From positions 930,001-994,000 of the forward strand of contig CAVORP010000007.1 of the NCBI GenBank assembly GCA_963698645.1: 64,000 nucleotides of DNA, given 5' to 3'. Below, piece after piece: positions 33,790 through 41,362 of this stretch (position 1 is its first letter; each line of letters begins with the position of its first letter). The notes beneath the pieces are model-generated. The model had not been told where the DNA came from and did not search any database. It saw only the letters and a list, made by a program, of their open reading frames with translations. This DNA comes from Ovoidimarina sp963698645 (lineage in GTDB: Bacteria > Pseudomonadota > Alphaproteobacteria > Rhodobacterales > Rhodobacteraceae). The position numbers were made by a program, and so were the translations under genes.

Positions 33790-34452
33790 TCAAATACGCA
33801 GGAAGGGCTGGGCTATCCGTGGAATGAATGCGTTGAACCGCAGAGGCGCATCGGTCGCCGCAAGGCAAATACACTCTTCCCCCTCTTCGGCGATGGGCGT
33901 GTGGTTCAGATCTTCATTGGCGACTTCCACATCGCCGCGCGCAAATCGGTCACATTCGTCTCGGAACGCACCTTTCAGGACCAGAGTCATCTCTAATCCA
34001 CGGTGACCGTGGTCGGGTATCTTCGCGCCGCCAGGAATCCGCAACAATCGGACATTGGCGTCACCGGACGTCTTGATGATTGCCTGGCGAACACCGCCAC
34101 CCAGCTTCCGCCAGCGGACAGAGTCCAATCCGCCCTTCAAGTAATCGCGCAGAGGTTCCGGAAGAACGGCGCCCTCGGGGGTCTTTCGTGCCGGTTCAGC
34201 GATGCCGTCCTGGCGCGCGATCATCGCCATGGTGGCCGCAAGGCTGTCGTCGGACATCGGGACCGCTTCGCAATCGTCCAAAACGACGCCACCCACGGCA
34301 TCGAAACTGTCGAGTTGTGCCCGGCAGGCGTCGCACAGCGACACGTGCGTCGCGATAACCAGCGAAAAGGCCTCCGGCAACGCGCCCGCCGAATAGGCCA
34401 TCAGCAGGTCGTCCGTCAGGTGATGTCGTATCGTCGTCATATTCACGTCCAT
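33790..34452 (-). CDS. chrR: ChrR family zinc-binding anti-sigma factor
   Basis: 216-220 residues. The N-terminal anti-sigma domain begins MTTIRHHLTDDLL (ATG 34440) with zinc ligands His6, His32, Cys36 and Cys39 of the HxxxCxxC type. The C-terminal part is a cupin (RIPGGAKIPDHGHRGLEMTL, then a late HTPIAEEGEECICLA). ChrR holds RpoE inactive until singlet oxygen triggers release. It directly follows rpoE: the rpoE stop and an upstream in-frame ATG (34452) are adjacent. Confidence 0.95.
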   Translation of the reverse strand: MDVNMTTIRHHLTDDLLMAYSAGALPEAFSLVIATHVSLCDACRAQLDSFDAVGGVVLDDCEAVPMSDDSLAATMAMIARQDGIAEPARKTPEGAVLPEPLRDYLKGGLDSVRWRKLGGGVRQAIIKTSGDANVRLLRIPGGAKIPDHGHRGLEMTLVLKGAFRDECDRFARGDVEVANEDLNHTPIAEEGEECICLAATDAPLRFNAFIPRIAQPFLRI

Positions 34453-34998
34453 TCAACTCATTGCATGGCGAAGTCTGTCCAACGCCAACCTGATCCTCGA
34501 TTTGATCGTCCCAAGGGGAAGTCCTGTCTGCGCGGCGATCTCGCTATGAGAAAGGTCCCCGAAGTAGGCTTGTTCGACCAGTTTCCTCTGTTTTTCCGGC
34601 AAGGTTGCCAAGGCAACTGCCAGCTTCTCGCTCTCCTGCTGGAGGGCCAGCACGTCCTCCTGATCGGGCTCCGCTTCCGGCCCCCACGTCAGATCTTCGG
34701 GTTCTGGTCGCCGCTCTTTGCGGATCACGTCGATCCGTCTGTTCCGCGCGATCGTGAAGATCCAAGTCGAAACGCTTGCGCGAGATGGATCGAAAAGATG
34801 CGCCTTGCGCCAGACCGTGGCCATCGCCTCCTGCGTACATTCCTCGGCCTGCGTTTCGCTTGCTCCGGACTTCATCAAGAATGCCTTCACGCGCGGCGCG
34901 AAATGACGAAACAGTTCGGCAAAAGCCGTTGCATCCCTGTCATCCCGAATGGATCGCATCTGGGCGATCCAGTCCTTCCTCGGCGTTTCGACAATCAT
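34453..34998 (-). CDS. rpoE: RNA polymerase ECF sigma factor RpoE (ChrR-controlled)
   Basis: 181 residues with sigma region 2 (AFAELFRHFAPRVKAFL, WIFTIARNRRIDVIR) and region 4 (TLPEKQRKLVEQAYFGDLSH, GLPLGTIKSRIRLALDRLRH), of the ECF11/RpoE-ChrR type. ATG at 34998 is chosen because GGAAG precedes it and homologues start here; the frame stays open far upstream without homology. An RpoE-type promoter at 35111-35140 suggests autoregulation. Controls the singlet oxygen response in Rhodobacter, which fits a phototroph. Confidence 0.95.
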   Translation of the reverse strand: MIVETPRKDWIAQMRSIRDDRDATAFAELFRHFAPRVKAFLMKSGASETQAEECTQEAMATVWRKAHLFDPSRASVSTWIFTIARNRRIDVIRKERRPEPEDLTWGPEAEPDQEDVLALQQESEKLAVALATLPEKQRKLVEQAYFGDLSHSEIAAQTGLPLGTIKSRIRLALDRLRHAMS

Positions 34999-35110
34999 TT
35001 TTCTTCCAACAACCGGACCGCGCAATTTGCGCGCTTTTTCCGCAACATAAAGCGGCAGCACGTTCATTGCACCCAATTCTTCGGTCGGCGATCCGGTGTT
35101 CAACATACAA

Positions 35111-35140
35111 ACTCTACGCCGGGGCGCTGAATTTGGATCA
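35111..35140 (-). promoter_or_regulatory. RpoE-type promoter of rpoE-chrR
   Basis: On the minus strand TGATCC, an 18-base spacer and TAGAGT. TGATCC is the exact -35 element used by RpoE in Rhodobacter sphaeroides, and the spacer and TA-rich -10 fit. It would start transcription about 100 bases before the rpoE ATG. Confidence 0.72.
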
Positions 35141-35163
35141 CTCCAATGGTCGGTAATTTTGGC

Positions 35164-35193
35164 TAATCCATTCTTGCGCGTCGCGCGTACCAA
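35164..35193 (+). promoter_or_regulatory. RpoE-type promoter of the divergent operon
   Basis: On the plus strand TAATCC, an 18-base spacer and TACCAA: one mismatch to the TGATCC -35 element with identical spacing to the divergent promoter. It would start transcription about 25 bases before the ATG at 35224. Weaker than the rpoE promoter and supported mainly by gene context. Confidence 0.5.
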
Positions 35194-35223
35194 GATGAAG
35201 AGGCAAAAAGGGCAGCAAATACG

Positions 35224-36522
35224 ATGCCATTCGAAAGACGAAGGATAGCGCCGCGGCGCATAGCGGTCATTGGTTCGGGTGTTTCCGGCTTGGGGGCGGC
35301 ACATTTCCTTGCCGATCAGAACAGCGTGGTTCTTTTCGAGTCGGAAGGACGTTTGGGCGGGCACGCACGCACAGTCATAGCAGGCAAGCGCGGCGACCAG
35401 CCTGTGGATACCGGCTTCATCGTATTCAACTACACGAACTACCCCAATCTGGCGAAGATGTTCGCCGATCTGGATGTGCCCGTGGCGAAAAGCAGCATGA
35501 GTTTTGGCGCGTCGATCGATGGCGGGCGCATCGAATATGGCTTGGCTGACCTCAAGGCGATCTTCGCGCAAAAGAGGAACCTGCTGCGTCCATCCTATCT
35601 TCGGATGATACGCGATATCCTAACTTTCAATGCCCAAGCTGGCGATGCGGCGTCAGATTCTGACATGACGATCGGCGAGCTGACCTACAAGCTGGGTCTG
35701 GGCGATTGGTTCCGCAACTATTACTTGGCGCCGTTCTCCGGTGCGATCTGGTCAACCCCAACGTCGCGGATTCTCGATTTCCCGGCTGCGGCGATGGTAC
35801 GTTTTTTCGAGAACCATGCACTCCTCAACTACTCCGAGCAGCATCAGTGGTACACAGTGCAAGGCGGCTCGGTGCAATATGTGGACCGGCTTGCCAGAAG
35901 CCTTGAAATGCGGGGGGTTGATATCCGGCTGAAGGCGCCGGTCTCGGCTGTCCGCCGGACCGGCGTCGGGGCAGAGATCTTGGTAAAGGGTGCCGAATGG
36001 GAGAGTTTCGACGAGGTCGTCTTTGCCACGCATTCCGACGATACTCTACGGATGCTTTCGGATGTGACGGGCGTTGAACGGACGGCACTTTCGGCGATCC
36101 GGTATCAACCGAACGAGGCGATCCTTCATGCGGATCACTCGATCATGCCAAAGCGGCGGCGGTGCTGGTCTTCGTGGGTCTATACCGAGGGCAAGGCGAG
36201 CAATCGCGAACGGATCGGTCTCACCTACTGGATGAATTCGCTACAGCCGATCCCGCAGGACGACCCGCATTTCGTGACCTTGAACGCAACGCGCCCGATC
36301 CGCGAAGATCTGATCTATGATCAGGCGACGTTCCGACACCCGGTTTTCGATCTTGCGGCCCTGGCAGCTCAGGAGACGGTGCGGGCGATCAACGGAAATA
36401 ACCGGACTTGGTTCTGCGGGGCATGGCTCAAGAACGGATTTCACGAAGATGGCCTGTCCAGCGCCGTCGATGTTGTGCAGGGGATGCAGGCGCAGGTTGG
36501 TGCGTCGATCGCGGCCGAATGA
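35224..36522 (+). CDS. FAD-dependent amine oxidase-like/NAD(P)-binding protein (RpoE regulon type)
   Basis: 432 residues with an N-terminal dinucleotide fold (AVIGSGVSGLGAAHFLA, then FESEGRLGGHARTV), GFIVFNYTNYPNL and a C-terminal FCGAWLKNGFHEDGLSSA flavin-binding segment. It belongs to the flavin amine oxidase/phytoene-desaturase-like group. In R. sphaeroides the equivalent RpoE-controlled operon (gene order oxidoreductase, DUF1365, MFS, DUF3833, SDR) has been tied to singlet oxygen defence and membrane fatty acid modification; that link is from memory. Its stop overlaps the next start. Confidence 0.9.
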   Translation: MPFERRRIAPRRIAVIGSGVSGLGAAHFLADQNSVVLFESEGRLGGHARTVIAGKRGDQPVDTGFIVFNYTNYPNLAKMFADLDVPVAKSSMSFGASIDGGRIEYGLADLKAIFAQKRNLLRPSYLRMIRDILTFNAQAGDAASDSDMTIGELTYKLGLGDWFRNYYLAPFSGAIWSTPTSRILDFPAAAMVRFFENHALLNYSEQHQWYTVQGGSVQYVDRLARSLEMRGVDIRLKAPVSAVRRTGVGAEILVKGAEWESFDEVVFATHSDDTLRMLSDVTGVERTALSAIRYQPNEAILHADHSIMPKRRRCWSSWVYTEGKASNRERIGLTYWMNSLQPIPQDDPHFVTLNATRPIREDLIYDQATFRHPVFDLAALAAQETVRAINGNNRTWFCGAWLKNGFHEDGLSSAVDVVQGMQAQVGASIAAE

Positions 36523-37283
36523 CGGTGCAGGTGGATCATATCCGGGGTGAGACCTTCCATGGTCGGCGAGGGGCAATCGAAAATGCCTTTCGCTATGGTA
36601 TCGACTACGTACTACTCGAGCCGGAAGCGAAGGTTCCGACCCCGTTGCTCTTCGCGCGCAACCGTGCGGGTGTGACCTCACTCCATGACAGTGATCATGG
36701 CGGCGCTCCGGGGGGCGGGCGCGGCGCCGAATGGGTGCGCGAAATTCTGGTCGAGCGCGGGCTTGATCAGGTGGCGAATGGCCGCATTCTCCTTCTCGCC
36801 CAGCCGCGCGTCTTTGGCCATGTTTTCAACCCGGTTTCCTTCTGGCTGATCGAAGATCTCTCGGGCGCGATCCGGGTCATCATTCCCGAAGTGTCGAACA
36901 CGTTCGGGGACAGGCATTCCTATCTTTGCCATCGCGACGACCTTGCCCCGATCGGGCGCGAGGATGTGCTCGAGGCCGCCAAGGTATTTCACGTCTCGCC
37001 ATTTCAGAAGGTCGCCGGAGACTACAAGTTCCGGTTCGATATCCGGGACGACCGGATCGGGATCTGGATCGACTACCAGATGGGGAACGAGGGGCTTCTT
37101 GCGACACTGACGGGTCGTCGTCGGCCACTGACCAACCTGGGGATCGTCGGTGCAAGCCTGCGACGCCCTTTCGGGTCGCGGCGCGTGCTTGGCCTGATTC
37201 ATTGGCAGGCGCTGAAGCTGTGGTGGAAAGGCGCGGCCTATAACCCCCGCCCTGAACCGCCGGTATCGGAGGTGTCGCGATGA
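36519..37283 (+). CDS. DUF1365 protein
   Basis: 254 residues starting MTVQVDHIRGETFHGR, with the DUF1365 hallmarks FGHVFNPVSFWL, NTFGDRHSYL, KVFHVSPFQKVAGDYKFRF and IHWQALKLWWKG. Function is unknown; it is almost always paired with the upstream flavoprotein and often with cyclopropane-fatty-acid synthase-like enzymes, suggesting work on membrane lipids. ATG overlaps the preceding TGA. Confidence 0.92.
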   Translation: MTVQVDHIRGETFHGRRGAIENAFRYGIDYVLLEPEAKVPTPLLFARNRAGVTSLHDSDHGGAPGGGRGAEWVREILVERGLDQVANGRILLLAQPRVFGHVFNPVSFWLIEDLSGAIRVIIPEVSNTFGDRHSYLCHRDDLAPIGREDVLEAAKVFHVSPFQKVAGDYKFRFDIRDDRIGIWIDYQMGNEGLLATLTGRRRPLTNLGIVGASLRRPFGSRRVLGLIHWQALKLWWKGAAYNPRPEPPVSEVSR

Positions 37284-38510
37284 TGAATGAGCGCCCCTTC
37301 CTTCCGGGATATGCCGTCTTCGCCGCCATGCTCGCAACGGCAGGCCTTCCGATCTATATCCATGCGCCAAAATTCTATGTGGACGAATACGGGGTAAGCC
37401 TGGCGGCGCTGGGCACCGTTCTCTTCGTCCTGCAGGCTGTTCGATTTCGTTCAGGATCCGGTCCTTGGATGGCTGTCCGAGGCAGGCCGCAGGTATCGTC
37501 GCAGTTCGGTCCTGTTCGCGGCGGTACTTATGGCGCTCTCCATGATCGGGCTTTTCGCCGTGGCGCCTCCGGTGGCACCGCTTCTGTGGTTCGGGCTGAC
37601 GCTCACCGGGCTTTTCACGGGCTTCAGCTACCTGACGATCTGCTTCTACGCTCAAGGAGTGCGCACCGCCGATCTTCTCGGTTCCCGTGGCCACGTGCGA
37701 CTTGCATCGTGGCGCGAAACGGGCGCGTTGCTTGGCATATGCGTCGCGGCCGTCGCCCCGACCGTTCTTGCTGTATGGTCGGAGTCGCCCTTCGCGCTTT
37801 TCGCTGCTGGCTTTGCCGGGCTCGCAGTTCTCGGAGCGGCGGCAATGTGGCGCGAGTGGCGCGCCGTTTCGGCAGAGCCGTCGCCCGGCTTTCGCCCAGT
37901 GCTGGCAGACGGGCTTGCGCGGCGGTTGCTTCTGATCGCGCTGGTCAACGCAACGCCGGTCGCGGTGACCTCCACACTGTTCCTGTTTTTCGTTGAAAGT
38001 CGCCTTGCTGCGCCCGGTTGGGAAGGGCCGCTTCTGCTACTCTTTTTCCTTGCCGCCGCTCTTTCCGCTCCGCTTTGGAGCAGTACCGCCCAAAGATACG
38101 GAGCCAAGCCTGCGCTGCTTGCGGGGATGGCGCTTGCGATCCTGTCCTTCGGATGGGCAGCGACATTGGGAGCGGGCGATACGGCGGCCTTTGCGATCAT
38201 CTGTCTGGCCTCCGGGGCGGCGCTGGGCGCGGACATGACCCTTCTGCCAGCGATCTTTGCCCGAAGGATGGCCGTCGTTTCGCCCGACGCGGGGCAGGCT
38301 TTCGGCCTTTGGTCTTTCGTTTCCAAGTTTACGCTGGCTTTTGCAGCCGTAGCACTACTTCCCGTACTGGATGCCGCAGGCTTTCAGAGCGGAATGACAA
38401 ACAGTGCAGAAGCGCTGAAGACCCTCACAATTCTTTATGCGCTCATCCCTTGCGCATTGAAATGCATCGCGATCGCACTCTTGGCTGTGACGCCCATATC
38501 GGAGACCTGA
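37280..38510 (+). pseudogene. MFS transporter, frameshifted near the N-terminus
   Basis: The first frame gives MMNERPFLPGYAVFAAMLAT and APKFYVDEYGVSLAALG, then loses register at about 37432-37446. The second frame picks up with FDFVQDPVLGWLSEAGRR, a typical loop of GPH-like carriers, and runs through about ten further helices to 38510. The joined protein is about 405 residues. Third gene of the RpoE-type operon; its stop lies one base before the next ATG. Substrate unknown. Confidence 0.82.
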
Positions 38511-38511
38511 G

Positions 38512-39099
38512 ATGGACGCCGTAATCTACATCGGACTTGGACTTGTTCTTGCCTGTGCAATCGCTCTGCTGCGCACGCGCACCATCACATTCATGGCCCA
38601 GAAGCCGCAGGATTTCGAGGGGACCGGGCCGGATTTCGACCTTAGGCAGCATCTCAACGGTCCAATCCTTTGCGAAGGCGTTATCTTTGGGCCGACGGGG
38701 CGCGTGTCGTCGCGGTTCGTTGCGGACATGCACGCCTCTTGGGACGGAAATATCGGGATGATGACCGAACGCTTCCACTATGACAGCGGCACGACGCAGG
38801 ATCGCGAATGGCGGCTGACTCTTGGCAATGATGGCTCGATCAGGGCCGAAGCGCCCGACGTGGTCGGCGCCGGGAAAGGCCAGCAGACTGGCGCAGGGGT
38901 ACAGCTCAAATATCGTATCCGGCTTCCGGTGGAATCGGGCGGGTTTGTTCTTGATGCGACCGACTGGATGTATCTTGTCGAGAACGGCACAATCATGAAC
39001 CGCAGCCAGTTCCGCAAATACGGGATCAAGGTGGCGGAACTTGTCGCGACGATGCGGCCAAAGAACGTTTCTGAAGTGCCGAAGGGCAAGGCAGCGTGA
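38512..39099 (+). CDS. DUF3833 protein
   Basis: 195 residues with an N-terminal membrane anchor and a lipocalin-like beta domain: DFDLRQHLNGPILCEGVIFG, RFVADMHASWDG, LDATDWMYLVENGTIMNRS and KYGIKVAELVATM. DUF3833 members are found in RpoE-controlled and fatty acid modification operons; function is unknown. The stop overlaps the GTG start of the SDR gene. Confidence 0.9.
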   Translation: MDAVIYIGLGLVLACAIALLRTRTITFMAQKPQDFEGTGPDFDLRQHLNGPILCEGVIFGPTGRVSSRFVADMHASWDGNIGMMTERFHYDSGTTQDREWRLTLGNDGSIRAEAPDVVGAGKGQQTGAGVQLKYRIRLPVESGGFVLDATDWMYLVENGTIMNRSQFRKYGIKVAELVATMRPKNVSEVPKGKAA

Positions 39100-39827
39100 G
39101 GCGTTTTTCCGGGAAGCGCTATTGGCTTGTGGGGGCGTCCGAGGGTCTGGGCCGCGCCCTTGCCCATGAGTTGTCCAAGGCCGGGGCCGAGGTCATCGTC
39201 TCTGCCCGCAGTCAGGAACGACTTGACGATCTTGTTGCCGAACTGCCCGGTCCTGCCCAAGCCGTGACCGTCGATGTGGGCGATGCTGAAAGCGTCCGCG
39301 ACGCCGTGACGGCCGCGGGTCCTCTGGACGGTATGGTCTATCTGGCCGGGCTTTACTGGCCGATGAAAGCCACCGAATGGAAGATGGACGACGCCATCAC
39401 CATGGCCGACGTCAACTTTACCGGTGCCGTGCGTGCAGTGGGCGCGGTCATCCCTGACATGGTCGCGCGGAACGAAGGTCACATCGTGATCACCGGCTCG
39501 CTCTCGGGATTTCGGGGCCTGCCCGGTGCCATCGGTTATGGCGCGGCGAAGGCAGGAATCATGTCGCTGGCCGAAACGATGTATGCCGACTTGCGCAAGA
39601 CAGGGGTCGCCGTCCAGCTCGCAAACCCGGGCTTTATCAAGACCCGCCTGACGGAAAAGAACGATTTCAACATGCCCTTCATCATGACGCCGGAAGAGGC
39701 GGCTCAGGCAATGTTCGCGCACATGAAGACCGATCGTTTCAAGGTCAGCTTTCCGCGCGGCTTCTCCTATGTCTTCCGCGGAAGCCAGTTCCTTCCCGAT
39801 TGGGCCTATTATCGTCTCTTTTCGTGA
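39096..39827 (+). CDS. Short-chain dehydrogenase/reductase
   Basis: 243 residues, starting at GTG 39096. It has the cofactor loop GASEGLGRALA and the catalytic Ser/Tyr/Lys in ITGSLSGFRG and YGAAKAG. LANPGFIKTRL closes the active site. Last gene of the five-gene operon with RpoE-type promoter. Substrate unknown; lipid or retinoid-like alcohols are plausible from context. Confidence 0.92.
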   Translation: MRRFSGKRYWLVGASEGLGRALAHELSKAGAEVIVSARSQERLDDLVAELPGPAQAVTVDVGDAESVRDAVTAAGPLDGMVYLAGLYWPMKATEWKMDDAITMADVNFTGAVRAVGAVIPDMVARNEGHIVITGSLSGFRGLPGAIGYGAAKAGIMSLAETMYADLRKTGVAVQLANPGFIKTRLTEKNDFNMPFIMTPEEAAQAMFAHMKTDRFKVSFPRGFSYVFRGSQFLPDWAYYRLFS

Positions 39828-39893
39828 TCCTGCTTGCCTGCGGCGACCGAACCGGGTTCACTTGATCCCGATAAGGTTCAGGGAGGACAGCCC

Positions 39894-40217
39894 ATGTTGG
39901 ACATCAGCACCGGCAAGATTGTGAGGGTTGTGTTTCTTGCACGCGAATATGGTCCGGAAAGCCAGCATCTCCATGATTACATTTCCGGAATGAACGAGGA
40001 TGAACAGACAAGCCTCGTCGCTCTGATGTGGATCGGGCGAGAGACGTTCGGCGCCGACGAATTTGAAGAGGCCAAACGGACCGCGCGCGAAGAGCGCACC
40101 GCACCGACCGAGGACTATCTGTCGGGCATACCGGAACTGCCGAATTACCTTGAGGATGGAATGGAGGCTTTGGGCATTGATGTTACCGATGCCGAAGATC
40201 ACCTTCGTGAACACTGA
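39894..40217 (+). CDS. DUF3775 small protein
   Basis: 107 acidic residues starting MLDISTGKIVRVVFLAREYG, with ALMWIGRETF and EDYLSGIPELPNYLEDGMEALG. This matches DUF3775, a cytoplasmic family of unknown function common in Rhodobacterales. ATG 39894 has GGGAGGA at good spacing. It precedes the dipeptidase by two bases. Confidence 0.87.
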   Translation: MLDISTGKIVRVVFLAREYGPESQHLHDYISGMNEDEQTSLVALMWIGRETFGADEFEEAKRTAREERTAPTEDYLSGIPELPNYLEDGMEALGIDVTDAEDHLREH

Positions 40218-40219
40218 AC

Positions 40220-41260
40220 ATGGCATCTCACAAGATCTTTGACGGCCATAACGATGTTCTTCTGCGGCTCTGGTTCGGACGTCCCAATGCGATTGACGGC
40301 TTCTCGGCCGGAAGCGACGGACATATCGACGGACCTCGCGCGAAAGCCGCAGGATTTGCCGGCGGAATGTTCGCGATTTTCGTGCTGGGCGACATCACTC
40401 TGGACCTGAGTGTACTGAATGCGGCGGAGTATGACGTGCCGCTGCCGGAACCGCTGTCCTACGAAGAGGGCCTGCGGGTCACGATGGAACAGGCGGCGAT
40501 CCTGCTGGAGCTGGACCGGCGCGGCGATGTCGTGCTGTGCAGGACGGCCGCCGAGATCGAGGCGGCCATGGCCGCCGACCGGATCGCGGCGGTGATGCAT
40601 ATCGAGGGCGCCGAAGCCATCGGTCCGGACCTGGCCGTGCTGGACGTTCTCCATGCTGCGGGTCTTCGGTCGATCGGACCGGTCTGGAGCCGCAACACGA
40701 TCTTTGCCCACGGCGTTCCGTTCCGGTATCCGTCCGACGCCGATATCGGACCCGGGCTGACCCCGGAGGGCAAGCGGCTGGTCGAACGTGTGGGCGCGTT
40801 GCGGATGGTTCTTGATACAAGCCATCTGAACATGGCCGGGTTCTGGGACGTGGCCGAGGCGGGTCTTCCGTTGGTGGCCACGCATTCGAACGCCCACGCG
40901 ATCTGCCCCCATGCGCGCAACCTGACTGATGAGCAGTTGCGCGCGATCGGCGAGACCGGTGGCATGGTCGGCCTGAACTTCCTGACGGCCTTCCTTCGAC
41001 CCGATGGGCGGATGCAGCCGGATCATGCCTTCGAGCATATGATTCCGCATCTCGATCACATGATCGCGCTGGCGGGCGAGGACCATGTTGGCATGGGCTC
41101 GGATTTCGATGGGGGCATGCTTCCCCAGGAGATCGGAGAGGTCGGAGGTCTGGATGTCCTGCGCGAGGCCATGGTGAAGGCCGGATATGGCGATGCCCTG
41201 ATCAAGAAGCTGTGTCATGACAACTGGATTGGCGGCTTGCGGCGCATCTGGGGCAGTTGA
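40220..41260 (+). CDS. Membrane dipeptidase family (M19) peptidase
   Basis: 346 residues of the M19 amidohydrolase family, which hydrolyses dipeptides at a binuclear zinc site. Ligands are visible in FDGHNDVLLRLW (HxD), HIEGAEAIGPDL (the bridging Glu), VLDTSHLN, VATHSNAHAICPHARNL and GMGSDFDGG. No signal peptide, so cytoplasmic. Substrate could be D- or beta-linked dipeptides. Confidence 0.93.
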   Translation: MASHKIFDGHNDVLLRLWFGRPNAIDGFSAGSDGHIDGPRAKAAGFAGGMFAIFVLGDITLDLSVLNAAEYDVPLPEPLSYEEGLRVTMEQAAILLELDRRGDVVLCRTAAEIEAAMAADRIAAVMHIEGAEAIGPDLAVLDVLHAAGLRSIGPVWSRNTIFAHGVPFRYPSDADIGPGLTPEGKRLVERVGALRMVLDTSHLNMAGFWDVAEAGLPLVATHSNAHAICPHARNLTDEQLRAIGETGGMVGLNFLTAFLRPDGRMQPDHAFEHMIPHLDHMIALAGEDHVGMGSDFDGGMLPQEIGEVGGLDVLREAMVKAGYGDALIKKLCHDNWIGGLRRIWGS

Positions 41261-41362
41261 CGAAAAGCCCGGCATTGACCGGGCCCTGCCGCTGCGGCAC
41301 GATCCTTGAAACGATCGCCGGAAGCGGCGACGACCCGCAACGACGGGATCGGGAGGATTGGC

